Shown: positions 41,952 through 51,969 of the stretch, piece after piece
How positions within the stretch are numbered: position 1 is the first letter of the stretch
Layout of the letters: each line of letters starts with the position of its first letter
Origin: Prorocentrum cordatum
Taxonomy: Eukaryota; Sar; Dinophyceae; Prorocentrales; Prorocentraceae
DNA: 64,000 nt
NCBI GenBank assembly: GCA_963575745.1
Contig: CAUYUJ010020682.1
Coordinates: 464,501-528,500 of the forward strand
Reading direction: 5' to 3'
Position numbers and translations under genes: made by a program
The notes under the pieces: model-generated
The model's input: the letters and a program-made list of their open reading frames with translations, nothing else
Database searches by the model: none
What the model was told of the DNA's origin: nothing

Positions 41952-42217
41952 ACTTTAAGGGTAGGTCTTTGGGAGATGTTATATAGAATCGGGAATATAG
42001 CTCGCGCGCCGTTGCCTTTGGCTCAAGGCACGCGCGCCCTATTTGCCCGGACACCGCGAGTGTTCGCTATGTGTTGGAACGATCATTACATCGATACTAT
42101 TCTATCTTATCCGTCCATTCCTCTTACTGAACAACTTCAGTACGATACCGGACGCTATTTGCCATCCGCTTCCCATGGAATCGGATGCTATTTGACTTAC
42201 CATAGTCACTTCAGGCT
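41952..42217 (+). repeat. 3' LTR, copy 2 (266 bp)
   Basis: ACTTTAAGGG to CTTCAGGCT, followed by GTCTT. About 16 differences from the 5' LTR. Confidence 0.95.
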
Positions 42218-42222
42218 GTCTT
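42218..42222. repeat. 5-bp target-site duplication (right), copy 2
   Basis: GTCTT, identical to 26152-26156. Confidence 0.85.
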
Positions 42223-43310
42223 AACTTGCCGACCGATGTTTGTTGATGTCTCTGCGCGTCTTCACTCGTCTGCGCGCCCGCGCATGCCTCTGGTTGCGCG
42301 ACGGCGTGCGCCGACGACAGTTGGTGTAAGGGGTTGCAGGGGATGAGGGGGATGAGAGAGGACGAGGCGGATGTCTGCGCTGAGGACGGGGGGGGGGGGG
42401 GGGCGGAGGGGTGGGCGGTGAGTCAGGGTCAAGAGGAACTAGGGTCGAATGAGGGTGGAGGGGGAAAGGCGTGGCGGGGCACAACGCGTTGCCATTTGGA
42501 ATCTGCGATATCGGACGCTGCCTACAGTCGACCCGCACAGTAAGGATGGGCAACCTTCCCAAGGGTACCCGTGCATCCTTACCTTCTCGGCCAATCCTTG
42601 GCCGCTTTCGTTGGCCTCGGCCCGCTCGAAAGGCGTCGAAATGGGCGTCCAAGACCCTTGCATCCTTATCGCGCATCCTTGCTATGCGGGTTGGCTGTAT
42701 CTTCTGAGCCTCCAGGCTGGTCGGGCCCTGTGCGGTTCAGAAGGGGGGCCCAGCCCGAACCCGCAGAAACGGGGGTGGGCCGACTTGGGGTGCACACCAG
42801 CACCGAAGGCCCAGCGGTGCCTAAACCAGGGCACCGAACAAGCGCAGCCCCCCACCCAGGCCCACCCAGACGACGGGCGGCGGACGGGGCCGCAGCCAGT
42901 GACCGAAAACCCACGCGTGGGAGAGGGGGGCGGGCGTGGGCCAGAGGAGGACGGTGCAAACGGTTAGGCAACGTAGCGATGTCGAAATATCTTCGCGCTA
43001 CCTTCGAGCGGCCTGTATGTTATCGTCAAGTTACCCTCGGCACGCCGCACTGCGCCTGACCTGAACGAGCCTGCGGCCACGCGACGCGGAGGCGACGGCG
43101 GGCCTTGAAACTCTGAGCGCGTACGCAAGCACTCGTCGCGGAGTGTTGCAACCCTTGTACGGCGCCCATATATCCATGAATATATCTAGTGGCGCCGCCA
43201 TCGCCGATACTGAATAACAAAAGTTGGCCTCGTGCTCTGTCCATCTTTCCCCATCCCCTCACTGTAATCCTAACCATCGTCATCCTCACACTCCACCTCA
43301 TCCACTATAC
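42223..43310. other. No gene seen
   Basis: GC-rich sequence. It starts with decayed minisatellite, has a G run at about 42390-42405, and offers only short overlapping frames in several registers. Nothing here resembles a known family. Confidence 0.5.
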
Positions 43311-44030
43311 CTAGTCTGCCAACCCAGGGCAGTCAGACTCGGGCACCGCGGACTTGGCGCCCAAGCGTCGGCGCTCCTGGTCGGACCCCGCATTCTCGAC
43401 CACGCCGAAGAGCTGGGTCGCGGTGGCGTCCTCCATCTGGGTCGAGTGCAAGCCCTCGTCCTCGGGCTGGGTGCAACAGTCGATCTCCTGCGCCACGTCA
43501 TCGACGAGCCCGTCGACGTTCTCGCGCTCCTTCACGCCGTCTGCCATCTTGTCGTCGACTGCCGTGCCGCCGGCGCCTCCCTTCACGTCGTTGGGCATCT
43601 TGTCGTCGGTCTCCTCGCCGTCGGCGCCTTCCTTCACGTCGTCGGGCATCTTGTCGTCGGCCATCACGCCGTCGGCGCCTTCCTTCACGTCGTCAGGCAT
43701 CGTGTCGTCGGCCATCACGCCGTCGGCGTCTCCCGTCACACCCTTGGCGGCCTCCCGTTGCGCATCGTCGTCGCTGATGTTGACGGCCGCCACCTCGCCA
43801 TTGCCATCATCGCCCCCAGCGGCCGCCAACAGCTCGGCGCGCGCGGCGCCCTCAGCCTGGACCTTCTGGGCCATCCACTGGTTCTCGTAGAGAACCGTGC
43901 CCTTGAGCGTCGCTGCCACCTTGATCTTCGCGTTGCTGGTATTCGTCCACTTCTGGCCGTCATTGTTCCGCGCGAAGCACTCCCACCCGTTGATCTTCGG
44001 GCGCGGCGAGATGCCAACCTCAGGGCACAA
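43311..44030 (-). CDS. Candidate host exon: acidic protein with four 17-residue repeats
   Basis: A minus-strand frame of about 239 codons ending in TAG (CTA at 43311-43313). It has no ATG at its upstream end and stays open past 44030, as an internal-to-terminal exon would. The N-terminal part reads INGWECFARNNDGQKWTNTS and TVLYENQWMAQKVQAEGAA. The middle has four copies of a 17-residue unit (DGVMADDKMPDDVKEGA and variants) that differ at both synonymous and replacement sites. The C-terminal part is acidic and Gln/Glu-rich. I do not recognise the family. The plus-strand frame over the same bases is Val/His-rich and looks like its shadow. The balanced composition argues for coding. The simple-repeat flank argues for caution. 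Confidence 0.45.
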   Translation of the reverse strand: MCPEVGISPRPKINGWECFARNNDGQKWTNTSNAKIKVAATLKGTVLYENQWMAQKVQAEGAARAELLAAAGGDDGNGEVAAVNISDDDAQREAAKGVTGDADGVMADDTMPDDVKEGADGVMADDKMPDDVKEGADGEETDDKMPNDVKGGAGGTAVDDKMADGVKERENVDGLVDDVAQEIDCCTQPEDEGLHSTQMEDATATQLFGVVENAGSDQERRRLGAKSAVPESDCPGLAD

Positions 44031-44036
44031 CGACCA

Positions 44037-44310
44037 ATCCCATCCGCATCCCCATCCTCATCCTCATCCTCATCCCATCCTTCTCATTTCATCATCATCC
44101 TCCTCAGCAGCCTCATCCTCAGCATCACCCTCGGCACCTCGCCGCCAGCCGCATCCCCACCGCCATCTGCATGCGAATCCTCCTCATCCACCTCACCCCC
44201 ATCAGACCATCATCCCCATCACCGTCCTCCTCATCCTCCTCATCTCCCTCCTCCACTCCCTCTCTCTCTCACCCTCCTTCCCTCCCTCACATTATCTATC
44301 TAGTCCCCAT
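44037..44310. repeat. CATCCT/CTC-rich simple repeat
   Basis: CATCCCCATCCTCATCCTCA-type hexamers and CTCTCTC runs. It forms the target into which the LINE inserted. Confidence 0.85.
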
Positions 44311-44329
44311 CCTCCTCATCGCCATCCCC
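44311..44329. repeat. 19-bp target-site duplication (left) of the LINE
   Basis: CCTCCTCATCGCCATCCCC, identical to 49768-49786. The match ends exactly where the spliced leader begins. The surrounding DNA is CAT/CCT-rich, which raises the chance of a coincidental match, but the exact junction supports it. Confidence 0.75.
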
Positions 44330-44351
44330 TCCGTAGCCATTTTGGCTCAAG
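44330..44351 (+). promoter_or_regulatory. Dinoflagellate spliced leader (DinoSL) copied into DNA
   Basis: The 22 bases begin TCCGTAGCCATT and end GGCTCAAG, a full match to the conserved dinoflagellate spliced leader (first base D). It is on the same strand as the LINE ORFs and forms the first bases of the insertion. The simplest reading is that a trans-spliced LINE mRNA was reverse transcribed to its very 5' end. Confidence 0.95.
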
Positions 44352-44515
44352 ATGCAGGTTTCCCCAGGGAACCAAGCGGATGCCGCTAGTCCGCGGTTGG
44401 CAAGACTTCTTGAAGTCTGGCACCTTCTCAGGTCCACCACGCCAGCGCTCGGGTCGGTGGGTAAACGGAGGCCTTTCCCGTTCCTGTCGGCCCGATCGCT
44501 CCCAGCTTCGACGCC

Positions 44516-45889
44516 ATGGGCCCTGCGCGGGATGGCGCGCATGTGGGCGATGGCTGTGCTGCTGGCGCTGCTGGCCGTGCACCCTCCTCGGGCGGCCCCT
44601 CCTCGTCTTCCCGCGAGACGTCCAGGAGCGGGGAGCGGCGCCGCCGCAGGCGCAGCGGGCGCTTGTCCCGCGACCGTGCACGATATGTGGAGGCTGAACG
44701 TGAGGAAGCCAAGAGGGCGGCACTCGCTGCGCTCAAGGCCGAGGAGGCGGCCTTCCTGGAGGCGGAGGCTGCCTGCCCCACGCTCCCATCGCAGCCTGCT
44801 GCGGCCCCGCGCGACCCGTGGGCGGCTGCTGCTGCTGGCCTCGGTGCTGCCCCTGCGGGACCTGGAGCACAGCGGGCGGCCCCCTGCTCACCTGTTGGAG
44901 GCATGGCCACACCCGTCCTGGGGGAGGACCCTGCTGGGCTGGACGGCGTGCCGCCCGAGACCGCGGCTGCCATCGCCCACCTGCGGGAGTCGCTCTTCGC
45001 CGAGGTGCGCTTTAGCCAGGAGCGCCTCCTGCAGAACATGGACAAGAGCCTGGGCGGCATTCAGCGGGCGCTGGAGCGCCGCGCGGCGCTTCTTGAGAGC
45101 AGGCAGGGGAAGGTCGAGCGCATTCAGCAGCAGGAGGAGGAGGACATCAAGAGGCCCGAGGACGAGATGCGGAGGCGCCAGAAGGAGACGGACAAAATCA
45201 TGGCGAAGCACTCTGCTGACCTGGCGCAGCTGCAGCGGGAGCTCGGCGTGGTCGCTGCAGGCGCGCCTCCCCCGCCTGAGACGGGGCCCGCTTGGAGCCG
45301 TGCGATCGACCGAGCGGTCATGGTCGTCACTTGCAAGGCCCCGCTCATGCGTGCGGCGGTGGAGCGTGCCATGGCGCCCGTGCTGGGGGATGCGCAGCTC
45401 ACGGAGGTCTCGAAGGTTGAGTGCGACGACGTGGGCCAGCGCTTCGTGGTCAGGATGGAGGGTGACGTGGGCCTGGCAGAGCGCAGGGTGCGCAAGCTGG
45501 TGGCCACGCTTCGCGGCGGAGGCCCTGGCGGCACCTGGCGTCAAGTTGCGGCCACGACTCCGACCGGACACAATACGCCGCTGTCCCTCAGCAAGGACAA
45601 GAACTCGCGCCAGGTGTCCTATGATATTACGCTCAAGAAGATGCGACGTGCGCTCGAGGAGGGTCTTTCGAAGCGCATCTTCGTCGATCCTGTTGGTCCT
45701 GACCAGATGGAAGGCACCCTCTCCATGGCTTGGCAGCCCCTGGTCAAGATCGTGATCGAGGGCCCAGGTTCCCCACCGGTTGTCCAGTGGAACGCTGCCG
45801 TCCTCCGCCGACGCCAACTTCCTCGTGAGCAGCTGGAGCAGATGGTGGCGCCCGTCCTGGCCCCGTCGACGGCGGAGTGGTGCCTTTGA
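44516..45889 (+). CDS. LINE ORF1 protein
   Basis: 457 codons from an ATG 165 nt after the spliced leader. ORF1 proteins bind element RNA. It has an Arg/Ser-rich basic N-terminus (SGERRRRRRSGRLSRDRARY), an Ala/Pro-rich stretch, and a long Glu/Arg/Gln-rich helix typical of a coiled coil (about residues 155-250, ALERRAALLESRQGKVERIQ). A C-terminal globular part follows (RAVMVVTCKAPLMRAAVERA, RFVVRMEGDVGLAERRVRKL) whose strand-helix alternation could be RRM-like. I did not see a CCHC knuckle. The alternative frame from 44352 is Arg/Ser-rich noise. It overlaps the ORF2 frame by about 134 nt. Confidence 0.75.
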   Translation: MGPARDGAHVGDGCAAGAAGRAPSSGGPSSSSRETSRSGERRRRRRSGRLSRDRARYVEAEREEAKRAALAALKAEEAAFLEAEAACPTLPSQPAAAPRDPWAAAAAGLGAAPAGPGAQRAAPCSPVGGMATPVLGEDPAGLDGVPPETAAAIAHLRESLFAEVRFSQERLLQNMDKSLGGIQRALERRAALLESRQGKVERIQQQEEEDIKRPEDEMRRRQKETDKIMAKHSADLAQLQRELGVVAAGAPPPPETGPAWSRAIDRAVMVVTCKAPLMRAAVERAMAPVLGDAQLTEVSKVECDDVGQRFVVRMEGDVGLAERRVRKLVATLRGGGPGGTWRQVAATTPTGHNTPLSLSKDKNSRQVSYDITLKKMRRALEEGLSKRIFVDPVGPDQMEGTLSMAWQPLVKIVIEGPGSPPVVQWNAAVLRRRQLPREQLEQMVAPVLAPSTAEWCL

Positions 45890-48800
45890 CAAAGCTGCTG
45901 CCCGCTGGGGTCGGCGGCGGGGGGATGAGGGCGCCGCTGAGCCTGGGGGAGGGCCTAATCGAGTCGAAGATGGTGGTGCTGTGGGAGCTGGTCTTGGGCA
46001 CGGGCATGATGATCCTGTCGGTCCGCGTGCTGCTGCGGCTGACTTCGTACTCACCTCTGCCGCGTGGAACGCTCGGGCGCTGTGCCACTTCAAGCCTGCT
46101 GCGGCGAAGGCGAGGGCGAAGTTCCTTGCCAAGTTTTGGAGGCGCGACTCGGTCATTTTGGGACTTCAGGAGGTGCACGGCTCGCACATCCGCTTGACTG
46201 AGCTGCTCAAACATGCGGGTATTCGAGCCCGTGTATTTACTTCGTTCTGTGAGGGAGAACGGGAAGATACTGGCGGGCTGGCCACTATTTTCCTTATGCG
46301 GTGTGGGAAATCGTCAATGCTGGTGCCTGGCAGGGTTATGCGTATCCGTGCCAAGTTCAGTGATGACGCGGGGAGGCCACGCACGCTTACACGCTGGAAC
46401 ATTCACAACCACGGCTTGGACTGCGGATCGCAACGACGTGTCCAGGCAAAGATCTCGGCTGACCCCCTCGAGGCCAAGAGGGGCCCCGTCAAGGCAGCTG
46501 CGCTGGTTGTGGGCGACTTCAATTTCGGCGACAGGCTGGAGCACTGCCATTTTGGCGACGACGCTCCTCCCCGATCTGTTGCTGCAGCTCGTCACCCGCA
46601 AGAGCAGCGTTGGCAACGCTGCTTGACTGATGCCGTGGAGATGGTTGCCCCGTGCGCGACCCACTGGCATGCTGGCCGCCAGATTGAGACCAGGATCGAT
46701 CGGGTCTTCCTGGGCGTTCCGTCCTGGCTGGTGACCCAACGCTTCCAGCAATGCGAGGTGCTGGGTGAGCCTGAGGAGCTGCACAGGAGGGACATCAGCG
46801 ACCACGCGCTTGTCCTGATCTCCTGGATGTGGCGCCCGCTGCGCCCCCGCGATCCGCTCAGGCCCGCCCCGATCCCCCGGGACATTGTGAACTCCCCCAT
46901 GTTCAAGGAGAGGCTGGCCCAGTACGTGGAGGTGCTGGACCTGTCGTCGCGCGCCCCGCCTGACGTGCACCAGGTGCACGTGCGAGCCATGCAGGCGGCT
47001 GCGGCAAAGACGCGTGACGCGCAGCTGCAGGGCATGGCATGGTCGAAGCGGTGCACGGCGCTGATCTTCAGACAAGTGGCAAGGGTGGTGGCGCGCCAAC
47101 ACGTCTCGATGGCGGAGAGGCTCCTCGTTCGCCACGCCTGGCTGGATGAGCTGATGGCTGTTGATGTGATGAAGGGCGTGGTGATGCTGAAGGACCACGC
47201 GGAGTTCCGCAGACGCTTTGTCCTGGCGCAGCGGCGCGTGGCCAGTGCCAGGCGTGCCGAGCTTCAGGCGGAGCTTGAAGCAGATGAGGAACAGCTACGA
47301 GTTTCTGATCGCCGTCGGCTCCTTGGTCAGCGCCGAGCCCTGGAACGTCGTGCTGCTCTCTGGTCGGTGCTCCCGCGGCGGCACCTTGCGGCCGTGGAAG
47401 CCCCTGGCGGCAGGCTGCTCACCTCGCCTGCCGAGATCCACGAGGCGCTGGCGAACCACTGGGGCGAGGTCTTCTGCCCCCCCGCTCGTGCAGCGTGCCT
47501 GGCAGCGGAGGGCGGCGCCTCGGAGCGCTGCCGACGCGAGCGTGACTCCAAGGCCTTCATCGCGAAGTACGGCATGAAGGAGGTTGACTGGAGCTCCCTG
47601 GCGCCTCCCTCGGCCACGAACATCGAGGAGGCCCTGGGGCGCGCTCGGCCTGCTGCACCTGGGGTCGATGGCCTGCCCGCGCGGGCGCGGCTGTCGCACG
47701 CGGCGGGCTGCGAGGTGCTCCTGGCGGCTCAGAGATGGATGGCTTTGGGCCGTCCCATGCGCAGGGAGTTCAACATGAGCATCGCCATCTTCCCGCCGAA
47801 GACGGTGCTGGACGGCGACGGCATGGAGGTCATCAGGAAGCCGAATGAGACACGACCGCTCATGCTGCGCTCCACGGGCCCCAATGCCATCGCATCTGCG
47901 GTGAACTTCAAGCTGAAGAGCATGATCGACCGCGGCGCCTCGAAGGCGCAGCGAGGCTTCATCACGGGGCGGAGCTTCCTGGATAACCTGGTGGAGCTCG
48001 ACGCCATGTCCCGCGTCGCCTCCATGTGCGCGTTGGAGCAAGCTCGAGGCTGGGAGGGGCCGACCCTCCTGAGCTTCGACTTCGCTCACGCCTTCCCGTC
48101 GCTCCTCCATGACTGGATGTGGCGGGTGTTGGAGGCGTGGACGGCGCCGCTCGGCCTGGAGCACCTGCTGGAGGAGTCCTACGCCAACGTCGAGGTCGTG
48201 GAGGCGGGGCCCTGCCACTGGGTCCTCTTTGTCATCGTGTGCGGGATCTTGCAGGGTGACCCGCTCTCGGGGACGATGTTCGTGATCGGCGCGCAGCCGT
48301 TCGTGGAGGCGCACATGCAGCAGCTGGAGGCCAAGGCCCTTGGCCTGACTCGCTGGTGTGCCGTTGACATCCAGGCCCTGATCTTCTGCAGGCGGGGGCT
48401 CCGCACACTGGCGAGGATCTTCCGCCTCGCGGAGCGCCTCGCTGGCCTCCAGCTCCAGCCCAAGAAGTGCGCGGCCGTCCCGCTTTGGGCTCCGTTCTCG
48501 GGGGAGGTGGAGGACGCGATGAGGAAGTGCCTGGACGAGGCCTGCGGGTGGGGCTCCTTCACCGTGGCCTCGTCGGTGGAGCTGCCGGGGTGCTTGGCGG
48601 GCCCTGGTGCATCGCTGGCGGCCCAGTGGGCTGCGCCACTCGCGCGCCTTCGTGAACGGGTCCTGGCACTGGCGGCATCTCCGCTGGACATGACGGCCGC
48701 CTTCTTCGAGCACGGCCGCCGATGCCAGCCCGTCCTGGCCTGCAAGGCGCAGCTCTGGCCGATGCCGACGGAGCTGATTGACGATGAGCGCTTCCTGCTG

Positions 48801-48968
48801 CGCCGGCTCGCGAGGTGCTCGGGAAGCTTGTTCAAGAAGAACACGTTCTTCGATTTGGAGACGCTGGGGGGTCCAAGATGCGCGCCCACGAGGACCTCCT
48901 GGCGGCATCCCTCACGCGCTCGGCCCTCTCGACGCTGGAGACATGGCGTCGGGCCGCTGCGCACCTGA
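45756..48968 (+). pseudogene. LINE ORF2: endonuclease and reverse transcriptase
   Basis: The frame is open from 45756 with no ATG before the endonuclease domain, in +1 register relative to ORF1. The endonuclease/exonuclease/phosphatase domain (about 46055-46830) keeps AAWNARAL, LQEVHG, VVGDFNFG, TRIDRVF and DISDHALV, the residues needed for target nicking. The RT (about 47840-48490) shows AQRGFITGRSFLDNL, FDFAHAFPSLL (motif A) and GILQGDPLSGTMF (motif B). Motif C reads WCAVDIQAL where CADD is expected, so a catalytic Asp is Val (GTT, 48363-48365). After the GGGGGG at about 48865-48870 the correct frame is 48815-49516. Confidence 0.88.
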
Positions 48969-49516
48969 GTGAGGTGGCCCCCCGCAGGCTGCCGATGGTG
49001 CGTTGCATGTCAGGCCAGCCCTGGCCTTCCTGGTGGGAGGCGCCCGCCCCCGCAGTCACGCTGGCGCGTGCAGAGGCGGCGGGGCGCGAGCTGCTCGAAA
49101 AGAGCGGCGCCCCCCCTCTCCTTCCCTCTAGCCAAGGTGGGGCAGGTCGGTGGGAGGATGGGCGGAGGAGACGGCTGCAGCGTGAGCTCTTAGTGGGCCT
49201 GCGGGCCTCCAGGGATGGGAATCTGCGGGGCCTTGTCTCGGAGAGGCTCCCCAAATTGTTCGGAGTGCCCCCCCTGGAGGCTGCGGCTGTAGCGTGGCAC
49301 GACGTGGAGCAGGTCCTGATGCGCGCGCCCCCGAGCTGGCGGCATGCATGCATCAAGACCTGGCTCGGGGGCTGGGTCACAGACACCCGTCTCCAGAATC
49401 GAGACCGTAGATGCTGCCTGGGTTGTGATGCTCCAGATAGCCTGAAGCACTATTTCTGGTGTCTGCACTTTCGTGAGCTGGTGCGGGTGGCCCTTTGGTC
49501 GTCCGTTGCCCAGTGA
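48869..49516 (+). pseudogene. LINE ORF2 C-terminal part with zinc finger
   Basis: Continuation of ORF2 after the G-run frameshift (KMRAHEDLLAASLTRSALST). It ends with CCLGCDAPDSLKHYFWC, a C-x2-C-x7-H-x3-C zinc finger of the kind found at the C-terminus of many LINE ORF2 proteins. It stops at TGA 49514-49516. Confidence 0.85.
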
Positions 49517-49767
49517 TCCTCTCTCTGCCCTTGCCCTCGTCGTCCCCACGCTGGATTCGACTCGAGGAGTTGCGTTGATGTTCCATTTGCACCGCCTTCT
49601 CCACATGAGAAGCGCGACGCCACCAGAGGGGCGGCCCCTGCCTCGGTCGCCCGCTCGATCGCCAGGGCTGCGCGTCAAGCCGTGGGCCTCCCTGCTGGAG
49701 GCAATTCGGCCCGACGGGCCCGTAGAGTGGCTAGGTAAGGAGATCAGACTTTCCTGAGGACGCTCCG
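49517..49767 (+). other. LINE 3' untranslated region
   Basis: About 250 nt between the ORF2 stop and the right duplication, ending GACGCTCCG, without an A tail. Recognition by the RT may therefore use internal 3' UTR sequence. Confidence 0.7.
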
Positions 49768-49786
49768 CCTCCTCATCGCCATCCCC
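49768..49786. repeat. 19-bp target-site duplication (right) of the LINE
   Basis: CCTCCTCATCGCCATCCCC, same as 44311-44329. Confidence 0.75.
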
Positions 49787-50480
49787 ATCCTCATCACCCC
49801 CATCCTCCCCGCATTCATGCGACCACAACCCCGTCCCCATCATCATACTCATCGTCAGCCTCATCCCCCTGAGATCATCATCGCAAACCTCAACTTCCTC
49901 CGCATCTCCGCTGACCCCCCGCAACCTTCCATTGGCCGTGCTTGCCGCACAGCTCGCGGGCGTCCTTGATCTCTCGGAGCACCACCGCCATCTTGCTGCC
50001 GCACCAGCCGTCGCCGTGCTCCGCTTGCATCGTGTCGCACCTCACCATCTTCCCCCTCACCGCCACCGCCGCAATAATAAACAACACCATCAACATCAGC
50101 CGCATCATCATCAACATCATCATCATCAGCATCACCATCATCATCAATATTACCATCACCGTGACCACCATCATCATCAACAGCATCGGCATCATTACCA
50201 GCAACATCACCATCGTCATCATCACCATCGTCAGCATCAGCATCATCATCACCACAATTCTCATCGCCACCAAAAGCATCACAATCCTTCTCCTCGCACT
50301 CGTCATCATTATCCTTACAACCTTCATATCATAATCCGCATCATCGTCCCCCTCCTCCTCATCCCCATCCTCCGTTTCTCCTCCTGCTTCTCTTCCTCGT
50401 TCCCATCCTCTTCCTCCGCCTTCTCCCCCTCCTCCGAATCCTTCTTTTCCTCCTCCTCCTCCCCATCTCATCCCGATCAC
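49787..50480. repeat. CATCAT / CACCAT and CCTCCT simple repeats
   Basis: CAT-rich triplets at about 50080-50340 and CTC/TCC-rich DNA at 50345-50470. His-rich frames are artefacts. No gene. Confidence 0.85.
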
Positions 50481-51115
50481 CTTTTGCATTGCATGCTAGT
50501 ACACGTCGAGGTTGAACTTCAGGGCCTGATCTATCTTCTGCAACCCCAGCAGGCCCTTGTACCACTTCGCAGTCATAATGTAGTCGCACAGCCCCCCTTC
50601 GGGGGGACAAGAAGGAGGCGGGGGAACACAGGGCGGAGGAAGAAAAGGGCGTGGAGGAGGGGGCGGGACAAGGAAGAGGAGGGAAGAGGGATGGGGAGGA
50701 GGAGGAAGAAGAAGAAGAAGAGGAGGATGCGGAGGAGGGGGGGGGGGGGGAAAGGGGAGGAGGAGGAAGACGAATCAGAAAACCAACAAGAAGAAGACGG
50801 GTTTGGGGGAATTTGTGTGCCCCCTGGCCTGTCTTCTTGCTGCCGCGTGTGTTCCAGGAACACAATGTTGGAAGAAGGCCAGAGAAGGCGACTGGCACCT
50901 GCGACAGAGCCGCGGCCACTGCGGCCACCTGCGACTCCATGGCGGCAGGGCTGGGCAGGGCTGGGCAGGGCAGGGCTGGGCTGGGCTGGGCAGGGCTGGG
51001 CGGAACCGAGAGCTAGGGGGGTTGGGTGGTGGTGGGGTTGGGCTGTTTTTGTTGGGGTGCTTTTGTTGGGGTGTGTTTGTTCCTCCCTTCAGCCCTGCCC
51101 CCCCTCTTGGGTCGA
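50481..51115. repeat. GAGGA-rich tract and GGGCTGGGCAG pentamer-type repeat
   Basis: 50630-50770 is GAGGA/GGAGG-rich. 50944-51003 repeats GGGCAGGGCTG / GGGCTGGGCTG. The stretch between reads as unique GC-rich sequence without a gene. Confidence 0.75.
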
Positions 51116-51124
51116 GACTCTGGC

Positions 51125-51440
51125 TCCGACCCCGACTACCACGACAAGGACGACGACGACTCCGACGACGACCGCGACGACGACAACTCCGACGACGACT
51201 CTCCGACTCGGACGATGGTTCCTAGGACGGCGATTCCGACGACGACGACGACCACGACGACGACGACGATTCTGACGACGAGGATAACGACTCCGACTCC
51301 AACAACGACGACCAGGACGACGACGATGACTCCGACGACGACTCCGACTCGGACGATGCTGCCGATGACGACGACTCCGGCAACGACCACGACGATGAGG
51401 ACGGCGATGACGACGACGAAGACGACGAGCCCCACTCCGA
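51125..51440. repeat. (GAC)n-type microsatellite
   Basis: Imperfect GACGAC / CGACTC triplets. Poly-Thr or poly-Asp frames arise from the repeat. Confidence 0.9.
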
Positions 51441-51524
51441 CTCCGACGACTGTTGCTCCTTATTCTTCTACCCTCGCTAATCCTCCTCAACCCTTCATCC
51501 TCTCGCTTCTGCAGGCGGGGATGT

Positions 51525-51765
51525 AGGAGGAGGAGGACGACGATGACACCGATCGCAACAGCAGCAACAACACCGCATAGCAACGACAACAGCAACAGCA
51601 ACAGCAAATACCAATGCACAACACACGGCGACACCAGCGACAGCAATAACAACATCATCCTAGCAATGCATTGCAACGGCAATGATGCAACGCAAGAGCG
51701 GGACAAAAGGCAACAAAGGCAACCACAACAGCAGCAGCAGCAGCAACAACAGCAACAATGCATGG
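51525..51765. repeat. CAA/CAG/GCA-rich simple repeat
   Basis: CAACAGCAACAGCAA-type triplets with interspersed non-repeat words. Confidence 0.8.
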
Positions 51766-51969
51766 CAACGGTGGCACTAGTACCATCAGCATGAGCAACA
51801 ACCCACGTATTAAACCAACCTCGCCATCACCAACATAACATAATGCAAACTGTCTCTTGCATTGCAGCTATATCGCAGGAATTAACAACTCTTGCAAAGA
51901 CAAACACAGACACCAAAGACATCCAAAGACATCCGAAGACATCCGAAGACATGACCGACCGACCCGCAC

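Larger units (their letters stand above)
26157..42217 (+). mobile_element. Ty1/copia-type LTR retrotransposon, copy 2 (16.06 kb, defective)
   Basis: Complete ends: 266-bp LTRs on both sides, a primer-binding site, all domains and the 5-bp duplication. The two LTRs differ at about 16 of 266 positions (about 6%, counted by eye), so insertion is not recent. Frames are interrupted at several points (stop 27369, shifts near 27560, 28010, 28440 and 30455, stop in protease at about 34240, stop 35694, shift at 38257, shift near 38950, damage near 40835 and stop 41096). The block holding Tpt1 and RING (30767-33916) is uninterrupted over 1,049 codons. It lies in the same orientation as copy 1. Confidence 0.96.
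44330..49767 (+). mobile_element. Full-length LINE (non-LTR retrotransposon), 5.4 kb
   Basis: Bounded by the 19-bp duplication, with DinoSL at the 5' end. There is a ~165-nt leader, ORF1 (44516-45889), ORF2 (about 45756-49516) with endonuclease, RT and zinc finger, and a ~250-nt 3' UTR. The 3' end (GACGCTCCG) has no poly(A) or microsatellite tail. GC-rich codon use contrasts with the copia elements. The copy is inactive: RT motif C is damaged and ORF2 has a frameshift. Confidence 0.92.

Noticed and set aside
44352-45755. 467-codon ORF starting right after the spliced leader
   Set aside because: Arg/Ser/Trp-rich shadow of ORF1. The 44516 frame has the coiled coil and globular domain.
47295-48908. 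537-codon minus-strand ORF
   Set aside because: Shadow of the GC-rich LINE ORF2, whose endonuclease and RT motifs are on the plus strand.
49932-51275. 447-codon His-rich ORF
   Set aside because: Runs through CAT, GAGGA and GAC simple repeats.
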